Shown: positions 1-12,547, counted from the first letter of the stretch. The stretch: DNA of 64,000 nucleotides from Cordilura impudica (GCA_963682025.1 OY821518.1:148075440-148139439); one strand, 5' to 3'. Made by a program: numbers and translations. The notes: generated by a model not told the origin, from the sequence alone.

Positions 1-528
1 AGAATAACAACAGGAACAATATGGAAACATCATGTTTTTCATTTTTTTTTTTAATTTTTCATAGATTTACCTGGACCTATTCCACCGATTTTAATGATTT
101 TTGAAGTAGAAATCTTCCCATGAATTTGGTGAATCATTCTCACTAAAAATTATCACCCTAGCTATCCAATTGAGGGCGTGATCGTGACAAGAACAACATA
201 GAAAATTATATTTTTTCAAGACTTTTTTTAGTTCTTCATTCAAATCTCGGGCCCTAATCGACCGATTTGGACGATTTTAAATAGCAAACTTTTCAGGATG
301 TTAATGAATCATTTTTTATGCCAACGAGCACCCTAGCTGCCCGATTGATGCCGTCATCGTGATTTCCACAGACGGACAGACGGACAGACGGACATCGCTA
401 TATCAATTCCGGTTGTTATAAGGATCACAAATATATATATTTTATGGGGTCCAAATTTTTTTTTCTAATTATTACAAACGGAATGACAAACTTATATATA
501 CCCTCTGCACACTGGAGTGGAGGGTATA
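1..528 (-). mobile_element. Family F1 repeat, 5'-end portion, reversed and cut by the window edge
   Basis: This is the reverse complement of the first part of the F1 copies that begin at 7658 and 60793. It ends with the family's 5' terminus, read on the minus strand as TATACCCTCCACTCCAGTGT. The phased GTCCGTCTG block typical of the family lies around 365-395. The rest of the copy is outside the window. No coding sequence is seen. The family assignment comes from direct comparison inside this window. Confidence 0.8.
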
Positions 529-534
529 AAAAAA

Positions 535-605
535 AACAACTCTACAACATCAACAATGGCAGTCATATGTTCTTCAAATAGAAAAAAAAACTGCAAGTGT
601 GTTTT
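535..605 (+). repeat. Left arm of an inverted repeat pairing with 7585-7657
   Basis: The arm starts AACAACTCTACAACA and matches the reverse complement of 7585-7657 with few mismatches. A third, single copy lies at 16361-16483. Here the arm abuts the reversed F1 end. The right arm abuts a forward F1 end, so the inverted repeat runs on into both F1 copies. It could be the terminal repeat of a 7.1-kb composite element; no transposase gene was recognised between the arms. Confidence 0.55.
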
Positions 606-1510
606 GTTGGCTACAAAACAAAAATAGTGTTGACAATATAACAAAATATGTAAAAGAAGTTAGTGCTATGAAATATTTTATTTTGTTAAAAAAAAAAATC
701 GCAAAATGAAAGGCTATAATTCCATTAATAATCAAAAGGCGTTAAACTAATTTATTTATTTTTACGTTGTACTAATGCATTTTAAATAAGTAAAAGTAAT
801 TGTATATTTAAATAAAAATGCATTTGTATTATATGTTGCTGTCGTATTCAGAAAAATCAAGTAGCTGACTATACGACTACAAATGCTGCTGCCAGCAGTC
901 GTCTATGTGTTTCATTCATGATGTTGCATTTTTTTGCGAGCAATACTTACATATATTCTAAATAAAGAAATAATAGTTCTTTTCATACTGCGAAATCTAT
1001 ACAAATATATGTACAAATACTATATGTCAAATTTCAAATTTGCAATAATTGATACATTTTTGAAAGAAAATTGTATATTATGAAATGTCTTTAATTTATT
1101 TCATAGAAAACAATTTTTTGAGGTGCGTGGATTTTCTATATTTACTGTTTTACTATTTTCGTAATGAGGTTAAATGAGTTAAAAAGAATTTAAAATATTT
1201 GAAAATATTAGGTGAGGATCCTCAAGATGTAATATACGATCGGTCTAAAACTTTTCACTTAGAGCCACAGTTAAATTCGGAACAACAAAAACCCATATAT
1301 TTTGTGCATAAAGTTTAACATTAAATGTGCTTTTCTAAAATGTCTATATATTTTTTCTCATTCATTTTTTTATTGCAATATGTATATAAAACTTAAAAAT
1401 TTAATATTTTTTATTGTGTATTAACTTATTATTCTGCGATTTTCATTACATCACAAAATGTTACAAATTGGCACTACTGTTTCAAAAACAGAAAACTTCT
1501 AAATCAGTTG
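606..1510. other. AT-rich non-coding stretch, no gene seen
   Basis: There is no open frame of note and no RNA gene. Homopolymer A and T runs dominate. Nothing here could be assigned to a named element. Confidence 0.5.
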
Positions 1511-2063
1511 AAAACAGTTGATCTGTAAAACTGTGTGTGAAATTGTGTCAAATAAAATTACAAATATTAATAAATATAATAATACATATACATATATTTT
1601 ATTAATTTTGTTAAGAATTAGCACAAAATTGATTTTCCATTTTGCATTTCATTTATAAAGAATTCTGCCATATTTTGTTAAAGGGAAAATCCATTTTTGT
1701 TATATTAAAAAAAACAGACTTGCATTTAATTTTTCCGTGACTGCCTCAATAATTGCGTAGATGCCACCACAATATTTTTTCTAATTAAAACAGTTGATCT
1801 GTAAAACTGTGTGTGAAATTGTGTCAAATAAAATTACAAATATTAATAAATATAATAATACATATATATATTTTATTAATTTTGTTAAGAATTAGCACAA
1901 AATTGATTTTCCATTTTGCATTTCATTTATAAAGAATTCTGCCATATTTTGTTAAAGGGAAAATCCATTTTTGTTATATTAAAAAAACCAGATTTGCATT
2001 TAATTTTTCCGTGACTGCCTCAATAATTGCGTAGATGCCACCACAATATTTTTTCTAATTAAA
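1511..2063 (+). repeat. Two-copy tandem duplication, unit about 277 bp
   Basis: Copy 1 is 1511-1786 and copy 2 about 1787-2063. They differ by a few substitutions and a short indel in the CATATA run near 1590, so the duplication is fairly recent. The unit is a diverged relative of part of family F1 around 9330-9460. They share a 'TTCTGC..TATTTTGTT' block, a 'CGTGACT' block and a following 'TAGATGCC' block. No coding sequence. Confidence 0.75.
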
Positions 2064-2478
2064 TATTAACCAATATCTAACTAGAATTATGATTTATTCT
2101 GACTAAAAAGTTCCAATTAAAAGTTATTCATCCCAATTATGAATATTCTCAAGGAATTTCTTTCTCACGGAAAATACATTTCTCGAGAAAAAAATTCCTC
2201 CAATTATAAATTCCGCGTGAACAAAAAATGATTAACTGGCATCATCGAATTTCGAAGCCACTTGCTTTGCTTATTGACATTTGCATTTTTATTATTGAAA
2301 TTTGTACAAAAATTATAAGCAAAGATTTATTTACCAAAATCACTCAATTGAAAGAGACAGGTGTACGTATCGAAAACAATAAACTTATTGGAAAATAAAA
2401 AGCAACATCATCTGTTTCGTCTAATAATAAATAAAAAAAAAATAAAAAAGTGCTGCCAAATTCGTAAACTACATAAGT

Positions 2479-3314
2479 ATGGAAAGCAACGCATCAAATA
2501 AAATAAAAGTCCAAGAAGACCAAACTGTGGCCCGAGGTAATGCGAATAAAAGATTTCTAGCAGATATATCACCAGATAAAAGTGAGCCAAGAACTGAAAC
2601 AAGAAAAGTAGGAGACCTCTGTGTTGATGATCTCAGAGTGATAATTAAAGAAAGTAATAAAGAAGTCCTGGATAAAATAACATCTCTTTCAACGGAAGTA
2701 GAAAGTTTAAAAGAACAGACTACAATATTAAAAAAGGAAGTTGATTGTTTAAAGACTGAGAAAGAATTTGATAGAAAACGAATCACATTATTAGAAAACC
2801 AATTAAAAAGCAAGAATGTGATATTTAAAGGCTTGAAAGCAGCAAACTCGATAAATTCAGTAGTTTGTAAAGTTTGCTACGAAAAATTAGAATTACCAAA
2901 AACAGCAACATTGAAATATACTAAAAAGCTTTATGAAAGAGGTGGCAAGATGACGGTATTGGTGGAAATGGACTCAACCGAAAATGTTCACCTTTTACTT
3001 AAAAATGCCAAAAAAAACTGGCTGGTACTTCTATCTATGTGGAGAAAGATTTAAATGCAGACAAACAACAAGATAAAAGGGCAATGCTTCAAATGAAAAG
3101 AGAGCTGAAAGGAGTAAGCGAATTGCATCGAGTAACAGTTGTTAACGACCAGATTAAAATTAAAGATAAATGGTTTAAGTGGAGCGAAAATAAAGTTTTA
3201 AAATGCGGCGAAAAAGAAGGATATGATATTTTAAAAGAATTATATAAAAATGTATTTAGCAAAATTAATATAAACTATAACAATCTACTAAAAAACTCAA
3301 TGTCAAAAAACTAA
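2479..3314 (+). pseudogene. LINE A ORF1, coiled-coil nucleic-acid-binding protein, frameshifted
   Basis: The start ATG at 2479 opens a lysine- and glutamate-rich protein. A heptad-like coiled coil runs at about residues 55-110, followed by a 'KNVIFKGLK' strand that resembles the RRM-like core of L1-type ORF1 proteins. Such proteins coat the element RNA. The frame is lost in an A-run near 3010-3016 and continues in another frame as 'GTSIYVEKDLNADKQ' to the stop at 3314. Joined, the length would be about 278 residues. No zinc knuckles are present. The function is inferred from architecture only. Confidence 0.7.
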
Positions 3315-6300
3315 AATTCCAAAATAAGTATTTAAATATATTAGCTTACAATATTCACGGGTTATGTAACAAATGTCTGTTTCCAGAATTTTTTAAATAT
3401 GTTTGTGACTTTGATATAATTGCCTTATTTGAAACTCATATAGAAGAACAGAATATAGAGAATTGGAGAAAATATTTTACTAATTTTGAATTGTTTTGGA
3501 AACCAGCAAATCGTTCAAGTATACGTGGTAGAGCAAGTGGTGGTTGTGTCTATGGTTTCAAGAAAAGTTTGTCAAACAAGCGTGTAATATACTCATATAA
3601 TGTAATAAATGACACAGTAATTTTGAAAATACAAATAAACTCAATTAAGTTTAGTATTATTCCGGTGTATATTAGAGGAGCAGACTGGTGTAATGAATTT
3701 GAAGTGTTGAAAAACTTTTTTGAAAATAATCAAGTCGATAATGCCGTAATAGTTGGGGATATGAATGTACGTATCGGCAGACTGCAACAAGATTAAGAAG
3801 AAATTCATACAAAAAATTTTATAGCAGGTCTCAGTGAGAGACGATCTAAAGATGCCATCATTAACGCTAAAGGCAAAAATTTATTAGATTTATGCAATAA
3901 TTATGGTTTTGTAATATTAAACGGCCGCACATTAGGTGATGAAAATGGTGAATACACGTTTATGAGCAACGTGGGCAACTCTGTAAATGATATTTGTGCA
4001 ACCGCACATGATGCTCTTCAATATATTCAGAATTTTGAGATTGAATCAAAAATATGGTCAGATCACATGCCACTTATATTGAAGCTGTGTATCAAAAATT
4101 CTTGGGAAGATAATAAAAAGTTAAATCTACTGCCAAAGCTTAGATGGAAAGATTCATACAAAGAAAATTATCAACAAAATCTCAACAAAAATTTGCAAAA
4201 TTTCCAAGGAGTAGTTATGAATTTAAAACAACTGATAAATGTAATCAATAAATCTTTGCCAAATACCCAACAAAATAAAAATACCCACATATTCAAATCC
4301 AAATGGTTTAATTTCAAATGTATGAACGCCAGAGAAAAAGCATTCGAATCACTTAATGAATTTAGAAAATCAAATAATCCACAAGATAAAGACAAATACC
4401 TGCAGGCTAATTTTGAGTACGTAAGTGAATGTAGAAAACGTAAAAAGGAATATTATGATGAAATTAACAACAAAATCAATAAAATAAATGATTCTAAGGA
4501 ATGGTGGAAATTAGCTAGAGAAATAAGGGGTGATGTTCTTAAAATTGGAACATCTATACCTGCTGATGAATTTAGAAAATATTTCGAGTCGTTACTTAAC
4601 CAACCGAATCTGTCAAAAGACATTCAATATGCACCAATGTATCATGTGAATTATGATTTGGACAAAAATATTACTCTACAGGAGATTAAAAACATCATCA
4701 AAAAGACAAAATTGGAGAAAGCCCCTGGAGTTGATAGAGTGCCGTATGAAATGTTTAAATATGCTACAGACGAATTTCTTATACAACTTGTTAATGCTTT
4801 TAATATAATTTTTGAAACGGGAAATCTAGGAGAAGAGTTTGAGCGCAGTATATATTTTCCATTTATAAGAAAGGAAATGTAAATTCTACTTGCAATTACA
4901 GAGGGATTTCCTTTATGAACTGTGTGGCAAAACTTTTTATGGGCATTATAAATTCTAGGCTTACAAATTGGGTTGAACAAAATAATATTCTAAATGAATT
5001 TCAATCCGGCTTCAGACCACACTATTCAACTGTAGATAACATTTATAATTTATCAGTAATAGTCACTTATAACCTGAATAAAAAGAAAAAGATTTACGCA
5101 TTTTTTGTTGATTTTAAAGCCGCCTTCGATAGAGTGCCGAGGAAAGCTCTTGTATATAAACTACATTCATTAGGTATGTCCACGAAACTGGTCAACCTTA
5201 TTGAAAATTTGTACAAACATACAAAGTCCGCAGTTTGGACAGGGAAAGATTTTACTGAATACTTTGAAACTTATACTGGCGTTAAACAAGGATGTCTGCT
5301 GTCCCCATTGCTCTTTACACTGTACTTAAATGACCTGCATGAACATTTGGGAGGTGGTCTGATGGTAGATGACATAAATATACGTTTGCTTATGTATGCG
5401 GATGATATAGTTTTATTGGCTTATGATATACAAATAATGAGAAACATGGTAAAGAACTTGGAAAATTATTGTAAGCAGTGGAATATGGAGGTGAATATGC
5501 TTAAATCTGAAATGATGGTCTTCCGAAAAGGAGGCAGGCTTGCATCAAGTGATAAGATTGAGTACAAAAATCAAGAAATTAAAATTGTGAATGAGTACAA
5601 CTATTTAGGCGTAATTTTCACCCCGCAAACGAGTTTTAGGAAACATATTGAAAAAAGAAATATATCGTCTAAGAATAGCATTAATTCAACGTGGAACAGT
5701 TTTCTTAATAAACCGAACATAAGCTTGAAATCTAAGTGGAAGCTTTTTCAATCAGTCTGCCGATCTATACAAGCATATGCGGCTCAGGTCTGGGGTTACT
5801 ATTTATTCGAGGAGGTAGACAAGTTACAGAGGTATTTCTTGAAAAGAATTCTAAAACTACCAGATTTTACACCCAATTATGCTTTGTATTTGGAAACAAA
5901 AGTAGAGTGCAGTCATTTTTACACATTGAATTTACATATGGACTATATCTACAAAACGCTATTTCAGTACAACCAAAACAGATTACCAAACAAATTATCA
6001 CTAGTTGCATTACGAGATAATATATTTTGGGCAAAGAAAATCAATGAAATAAGTAGAGAATTTGGGGTTCAATTTAACTTTGAAAATAATAGTCAACAAC
6101 AATGGATTCGAAATGGAACGATTTTGCTTCAAGAAATGAAATCAAGGTCAATTATGGAAATGCAACAGCAAGCTCTAAATAGTACATCAAGAATTTATAA
6201 ATATTTGAACCATAGTATGGACAGAAACTATATCGAAAACTTGAGGAGTCAAAGGCAAATCTCAACCATTTTTAAAGCGAGATGCGGTATATTACCGTTA

Positions 6301-6561
6301 AATTCAAACAGTTTTAATACAACTGGAAACCATACATGCACTTTATGCAACACCGGCGAAAATGAAACAACTCAACATTTCATGGCAAGATGTCCAATAT
6401 TTAAAGAATTCCGAAACAGATTTTTTGGTAAACCCATTCTTAATGACAATGATGTCATAAATATTTTGAATGGAAGAATATGTAACGACTGGAATTCACT
6501 TTATAATTATGTTGAAAATGCTTTAAATTATAGAAAACTCATTATAGAGGAATTTATCTAA
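3314..6561 (+). pseudogene. LINE A ORF2: endonuclease and reverse transcriptase, broken
   Basis: An APE-type endonuclease comes first (about 3340-4130), with 'YNIHGL', 'ALFETH', 'VGDMNVR' and 'SDHMPL' matching its catalytic blocks. A TAA stop at 3794-3796 interrupts it; the frame continues after the stop. Reverse transcriptase follows. The early part ('KAPGVDRVPYEMF') ends with a frameshift near 4868, and the main part (4880-6561) has 'FVDFKAAFDRVPRKA', 'GVKQGCLLSPLLF' and the catalytic 'YADDIVLL' at about 5395. A C-terminal Cys/His motif ('CTLCNTGENETTQHF') is of the kind seen at the end of many LINE ORF2 proteins. The active-site residues remain, so decay is recent. Confidence 0.85.
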
Positions 6562-6740
6562 ATTTTATACATACCTATAAATATTAGTTATTTTTTATAA
6601 ACATGTCTAGAATACTTTATATATTTATATTTATAACAGACGACATACATATGTCATTGTTAAATATTTATTCTCTTTCTTTATTTAAAAATGTTATTTT
6701 ATATTTGTAAATAAAGATACATACAATACAATACAATATT

Positions 6741-7584
6741 GACAATTTATTTTCTATTTTTTGTGTGTGTGCAAACGACCCTACAATAAATGTCCCAATA
6801 AACATTTTTGTTTGCTATCAACTTGAGGTGCATTTGAGATCAAATACATTTCTCAAATCTCCAACGTTAATTCTCAAATGCCCTCAATAGTTCGAATATA
6901 GTCTTCTCAACTTAAAAGGCACATTTTTTATATGGCGATTTTCATAGTTATCAAATTGAGAAATTTGTGATTCTCAACTTGATAGCAAAGAAATATTTAC
7001 AATCGGTATCAAATGGAAGGTACGGAATTGCCGTATTAAAAAATATTATACTAATTTTAGAAATGAAAACAATGTACTTTTTTTAATGTTTCAATTTAAT
7101 TTCATTATATATTTAACATTACTATGTACATATTTAACATTAAATGTACATATTATGTACATTTTTTAAAATCTAGAATTAAAAATAAATGAATTAATTA
7201 GTTGTACATTTTTTGAAAAATTCGACAAAAAGCAGAAATAATTAAAAATATATCAATGATTTATTTGTACTTTTTTGGCATTTTTTAATTTAATTTATTA
7301 TTTATGACATATTTAAATAATATCTCAGACTTAACACAAATCGTATTCAAGTTGAAAAAATGTTTGGTCTCAAGTGGAGAAAAGTGTTGGATATCCAATT
7401 GAGAGTAAAAATGTTTCTCAAAGATTGGAAAAAATGTTAAGTCTCAACTTGATATCAAGTTGAAAGCAAATAAGGAGAAAAATTTTTCAACCCAAGTTGA
7501 GAATTACATTTGACATCAATTTAAGAACTTAACTTTTCTCCAACATTGGAGAAATAATATTTCAATGCATACTGGGGAATGACC
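6741..7584. other. AT-rich stretch with scattered 'CTCAACTTGATA' motifs in both orientations
   Basis: Short motifs built on CTCAACTTGATAGCAAA recur at about 6818, 6968, 7443-7465 and 7495-7555 in both orientations, so the segment could fold back on itself. A decayed MITE is one explanation. No coding frame or RNA gene is seen. Confidence 0.4.
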
Positions 7585-7657
7585 GAAACTAACACATAAA
7601 CAGTTTTTTTCCTATTTGAAAAACATATGACTGTCATTGTTGCTGTTGTAGAGTTGT
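7585..7657 (-). repeat. Right arm of the inverted repeat pairing with 535-605
   Basis: On the minus strand it reads AACAACTCTACAACAGCAAC, as in the left arm at 535 and the single copy at 16361. It lies directly against the 5' end of the F1 copy that starts at 7658. Confidence 0.55.
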
Positions 7658-8520
7658 TATACCCTCCACTCCAGTGTGCAGAGGGTATATATAAGTTTGT
7701 CATTCCGTTTGTAATAATTAGAAAAAAAATTTTGGACCCCATAAAATTTATATATTTGTGATCCTTATAACAACCGGAGTTGATATAGCGATGTCCGTCT
7801 GTCCGTCTGTGGAAATCACGATGACGGCATCAATCCGGCAGCTAGGGTACTCGTTGATATAAAAATGATTCACTAACATCCTGAGAAGTTTGCTATTTAA
7901 AATCGTCCAAATCGGTCGATTAGGGCCCGAGATTTGAATGAAGAACTAAAAAAGTCTTGAAAAAAAAATAATTTTCTATGTTGTTCTTGTCACGATCACG
8001 CCCTCAATAGTGCAGCTACAGTGATCATTTTTAGTGAGAATGATTCACCAAATTCATGGAAAGATTTCTACTTCAAAAATCATTGAAATCGGTGGAACAG
8101 GTCCAGGGAAATCTCTGAGAAAGTAAAAAAAAAAAAATTAAAAACATGATATTTCTATATTGTTCTTGTTGTTATTCTAAATGTTGCATTGTTTTCATAG
8201 CTGGACTTGTTGTTTTTGTGGTCGTTATGGTAATAATATAACAAGAACAAACCCTTTGTACATTTTTTATCAACTCTAGTAGAAAAATTTAAAAGTTTCC
8301 ATTGTTTTGGCATCACTAAAAAAATATGTTAGATCATTTCTGCCATTGCCACAAGCCTGCCTGCAAAATTTCAGATCGATTGGGTCACGGGAAAGTGGTT
8401 AAAATCGATCCAAAATTTTTTCGACAAGCAGACACTACGAGTTAATATAAAGGGAGTAAAAATTCACCAACATCTAAAGCAAATAATGCTAAAATACCTA
8501 GTTGTTAATAAAAAAACAAT

Positions 8521-9116
8521 TGGGCAATTCACAATGGGTAATGTATCGTTGTATCTCTTGTATCGTGTATCACTTTACAATAGTGTAAAATTGTTGTTGG
8601 TAATTTTCACTGAAAAATCTGATACACGATCCAACTTCATTTGCTATGTTTAGTAAATGTTGTATATTGTATCATAACATATCAGTTCCAAGTGAATGCC
8701 AGTTTTTATAAATAAATAAATAATTATAAAATAAAATATGGCAAATAATGCAAATAACGCAAATACATCGATAAGTTTATTTATATAAAAATTAATGTTT
8801 ATATTTTTAGTATGTATTTTCTCTTTCAGTACCAACCAAAACATTTAACATATTTTTTTTTTCATTATAAATTAAAATGCAAGAGGTACGTAACTAAAAC
8901 TCCAGGGTATATCTCACGACCAAAAAGCAAACACTGACAAGTGTTTTCTCTTATACAAAATAGCAGAAGCGACGAAGCGATCTTTCCTCGTTGGATCGAA
9001 AATTACTAAAGAAAGCGTTTTACAATATGAAAATACAACTGAGTGTTCACAACAAATGATTGTATTGTGTATTTCAATACAACATACAATATACAACACC
9101 TGTTGTGAATTGCCCA
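8521..9116. mobile_element. MITE, 596 bp, TIR TGGGCAATTCACAA, 3-bp target duplication AAT
   Basis: It is defined by comparison with the empty site in the second F1 copy near 61598. The sequence AAT is duplicated at 8518-8520 and 9117-9119. The ends are TGGGCAATTCACAA and its reverse complement, 14 bp perfect, with looser pairing inward (TGTAT-rich). The 3-bp target and G-rich TIR suggest a PIF/Harbinger-like source, but this is inference. Short open frames inside are not gene-like. Confidence 0.85.
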
Positions 9117-9612
9117 AATGTAAATTTAGCAAAAAAATTTATGTATTAATTTATTTAAAGAGAAAAACACAAAAATAACCTTTGATGTTGTATTTTTTGT
9201 GTGTAATATTTAAATATACATACATACACATATTAAATAATACAAATAATGTACATATATTATATATATGTATGTATGTATGTATATTCATAGTAACTGC
9301 ATGTTAGAAATAAATCGGTTATTTTATTTACATAAAATTCTGCAGTATTTTGTTGTGGGGAAAATACATTTCTTTTGTATTAACAGAGTGTCACTTCATT
9401 TTGCTCAGCGTGACTATGCCACAGTAGATGCCGCCATAATTTTTGTTTGTTCTAATTAACTTTGCAATAGTTATTTCTATTTTAACATGAATGTTAATAT
9501 TTTCAACTAGATATCATACAGAACAATGTTAAGAGTATACACGGGTTGGTCTTTTATTTCATACGTTTTTTCATTATTCTTTTACAAATATGAACATAAG
9601 TTTGGCATATTA

Positions 9613-10186
9613 CCCACCAATCTCACATCACACTGCAAGTTCAAAAAACTCAATACACTCACATTTTTTTTACTAATACACACACATTTTCCGCAGTGGT
9701 CACACTAATGGCACCAAATTTTTCGTGCGAATAGTGGCAGACACTAACGATGATTAATGTTACCCTGTTATAAATTTAATGCAAATTTACTGGATTCTGT
9801 AAAATTGTAATTAAAGTTTTAACTTGTTAAATCTATTATAATGATTTATTTTTTGAAATGCGCATACTATAGAGCATAAATATAATTATAGAGCATAAAT
9901 ATTATTAACTATTATTAAAATAATACTAATAATAATAAATGTAAACATTTTCCCTCAAACATGTGCCTGTATAATAAACTTGGTAACTCTACTTAAAATA
10001 AAATAAGAGAGAGAAGTATACAAATTTTTTCAAGTTTACGCTTCGACAACATTTTAAAAATGAGATTGCAGTCAGATGTTTAAGCATAAAATTTAATGGC
10101 GATGGATTCGACTAATTCGAACAATTTTTCGTTGATAATACGTACACAACGATTTTACAATTTCAGTGTGATGTGAGATTGGGGGG
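9613..10186. mobile_element. MITE, 574 bp, 23-bp TIR, target duplication TTA
   Basis: The second F1 copy near 62080 carries the unoccupied site. TTA is duplicated at 9610-9612 and 10187-10189. The TIRs are CCCACCAATCTCACATCACA against CCCCCCAATCTCACATCACA on the other end, extending to 23 bp with one mismatch. A TTA target with 3-bp duplication is the known habit of PIF/Harbinger elements. No transposase is present. Confidence 0.88.
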
Positions 10187-12010
10187 TTAACTTTTTGTTG
10201 TCTTTACAAAATAGAGTTACCGAGTTCGTCAATGAGTTTTTTGCTTACAAAACAGTTCTACATAGTTATATAGAATTATTATTCTGCTTTACCTATAAAA
10301 TATCTGATTGCGATTGCATCTAATTTTTAAAAATTGTTTATAATTAATAAAGCATTATTATTCACATAAATACAAAATTTCACTTTTTAAATTTTCCATT
10401 CAAATTTAAGAAAATATCAATTATAATAAAAACTGAAAATAAAATTTCCAATTATAAATTAGAAAATATTAATTGAGTTTCAGAAAATCATATCAAAACC
10501 TCGGAAATAATAATTTTAAATTTAGAAATATCTTTACATTTAAAAATGTTTACATTTAAAAAAAATATTGCCATTCAGGAGATATTAATAACTTTTCAGT
10601 ACCGCGATTCAGTAACTTCTTTTAACGATAGTCGAATTGTAAAAAAAAAGAAAATTGCAAAATTATCAGTAAAATTTTGAAACGATATTCGCTATTGTTA
10701 AAGTCAGCTGTTGTTGTTATCTAAACGACAACCATTTTTGTGTTGTTTATCCAATCGATAAAAACTTAAATTTTTAGGTTGAAATGTCGTCATACATAAA
10801 TAAAAATCATGAAATAGTGAAAATATTTTGCTTTAATTAAAAAACTTTTTTATATAAATAAAAAAATTAAATAGCATATTCAATTCATTATTTCATTTTC
10901 AAATAAATAAACAGAAATATTAGTAAAAAAAATAAAGATATTAAACATAAACATAAAATCATCCTGTCAAACACGAAGTAATTTGTTTTTTTCTATTCTT
11001 TGTGTTTTTCGCTTACTTTGACAGAGATGCCACTCCTTTACAATTTAAATAAATAGAAAAACAGATTTGTCGATATTAATTTAAATTCAATGAATTTAAG
11101 AAAACCTCAAATGATATTTAAGAATTGCTAACATAAAAATTGTTACATAAGTAAAATTGTAATAAGTAAAAATTGTTACATAAGTAAACGTAATTTATGA
11201 GAATGTTATTTTTTATTTTTTATATATAAATTTTCACAATTTTTTTTGGATGAAAATTTTAAGTTTTTCAGAAAATAAAGATAACATTAAATTATTTTAT
11301 TTAAAATGTTTGGGACTTTTCGTTTTTTGCGTTTTTCATCCCTAATTTGATTATTTATTATTATAAATTTATTCTCTATGTTTTCAAAATATGGCAATAT
11401 TTTAAAAAAAAGTTGAGAGAGCTTTTTTTTTTTGGTTATTATTTTGTTACTCCATCCGACCTATATGGCCACAATGAAGAAATATTTGGCCAGTTAAAAG
11501 AAACTATACAGCCATCTCCAATTAGCACGATTTAATGCATATAGCCACTCTACACAACCATTACCTTTGCAATGGAGGTTAGGGCGAGCTATTTAATTAG
11601 CAAAAACTAAATTAAACGAGAAGTTATGTCATATAACCGGAAACGCATGCATATAGGTATATAACCAAAATGCATGCCGATCAGCAACCACGATGACCAA
11701 AAAGCAAACACCGAAATAAATCCGAAATAATAGAAAAGAAGAAAACCAACCCAAAGTATTTGCTGAAATAATTTGGTATTAAGTTTAACAAATTGTTTAC
11801 TTTTTCATTTACATTTATTATCAAGACTCAAACCGAGGTGGAGGGTATCAAAGATTCGGCACAGCCGAATTTAACACTCTTACTTGTTTATGATTGCGTT
11901 ATGAATGAAAAGGTATTTAAAAAACTTTTGCAGTTTTATCGTTAAAAAAATCAAAGTCGCTTATCAAACATCAAACAGTGGAAGTAAATTCGAGTCCAAA
12001 TTTCAGTATT

Positions 12011-12352
12011 TATACCCTATACCACTATGTGGTTTGGGTATAATGACTTTGTGCTGCTGTTTGTAACTACCAAAAATATTTGACCTAGACCCATCTTTTA
12101 TTATACCGATCGAATCAGAATCACTATCTGATTCGATTTAACGATGTCCGTCCGTCCATCCGTCTGTGTGTCCATGTAAAGCTTGTAATCAAACTACAGG
12201 TCGCAAATATGAATATATTTTGATGAAATTTGGTATATAAGCTTTCATCAGCCATAGTATGAACGCTATTGAAATTGGTGGGAATCCGTCCATGTTCAGA
12301 CCTAGCCCCCATACAAATGACCCCTATGAAATCGACATAAATTGCCATAAGA
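12011..12352 (+). mobile_element. Family F2 repeat, 5' half of a copy split by the 12353-18952 insertion
   Basis: It starts TATACCCTATACCACTATGT, like the complete F2 copy at 13279-14051, and carries the GTCCGTCCG block at about 12147-12160. It stops in the middle of the family sequence at 'CCATAAGA'. The family sequence resumes at 18953 with 'AAGATCCAAATT'. Both halves together form one ordinary F2 copy. Confidence 0.85.
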
Positions 12353-12375
12353 TGTTGCGGGTAGGGTAGGGTAGG

Positions 12376-12420
12376 CACGCAAAATTTTTCGAAGTCAATG
12401 ACAAAGAAAAATTTTGCGTG
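12376..12420. repeat. Perfect hairpin near the left end of the 6.6-kb insertion
   Basis: The arms CACGCAAAATTTTTC (12376-12390) and GAAAAATTTTGCGTG (12406-12420) pair over 15 bp with a 15-nt loop. It lies 24 bp from the insertion end. Downstream, TTCCACCCA.GGATCGGGCG occurs twice, at 12466 and 12525. These could be subterminal sites of a transposase; that is inference. Confidence 0.7.
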
Positions 12421-12547
12421 GTGGAGTTTTGGGCAAGAGCCTGTTAGAGTATCCGGGAGTGCTTTTTCCACCCACGGATCGGGCGAAAAAACCAGTCTCC
12501 GTGTTAATATGTAGTGAGTGCATGTTCCACCCAAGGATCGGGCGAAA

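Larger units (their letters stand above)
2230..6740 (+). mobile_element. Non-LTR retrotransposon (LINE A), nearly full length, degenerate
   Basis: The two-ORF layout is typical of a LINE: a coiled-coil ORF1 (2479-3314), then endonuclease plus reverse transcriptase (about 3314-6561), then a short 3' UTR. It ends in an ACAAT-type tandem tail at about 6707-6737 instead of plain poly(A). The 5' limit near 2230 is a guess and no target-site duplication could be fixed. One frameshift in ORF1 and one stop plus one frameshift in ORF2 make it inactive. The ORF1 resembles the L1-type coiled-coil/RRM protein, not the zinc-knuckle Gag type. I do not assign a clade. Confidence 0.85.
7658..11888 (+). mobile_element. 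Family F1 repeat, long copy (F1-1), with two MITEs inside
   Basis: It starts TATACCCTCCACTCCAGTGT, has a GTCCGTCTGTCCGTCTGTGG block at about 7793-7812, and ends with the hairpin ATTCGGCACAGCCGAAT followed by CTTACTTGTT. The copy at 60793-63680 aligns along most of it. The second copy lacks 8521-9116 and 9613-10186, which are MITE insertions with clean target duplications. A stretch at about 11400-11780 is also not shared. No protein-coding region is recognisable, so the element is non-autonomous or an old remnant. The superfamily is not assigned. Confidence 0.8.

Noticed and set aside
7658..11888. F1 as a typical Helitron
   Set aside because: The 3' hairpin is suggestive, but the end CTTACTTGTT is not CTRR and the 5' end is not TC; the class is left open.
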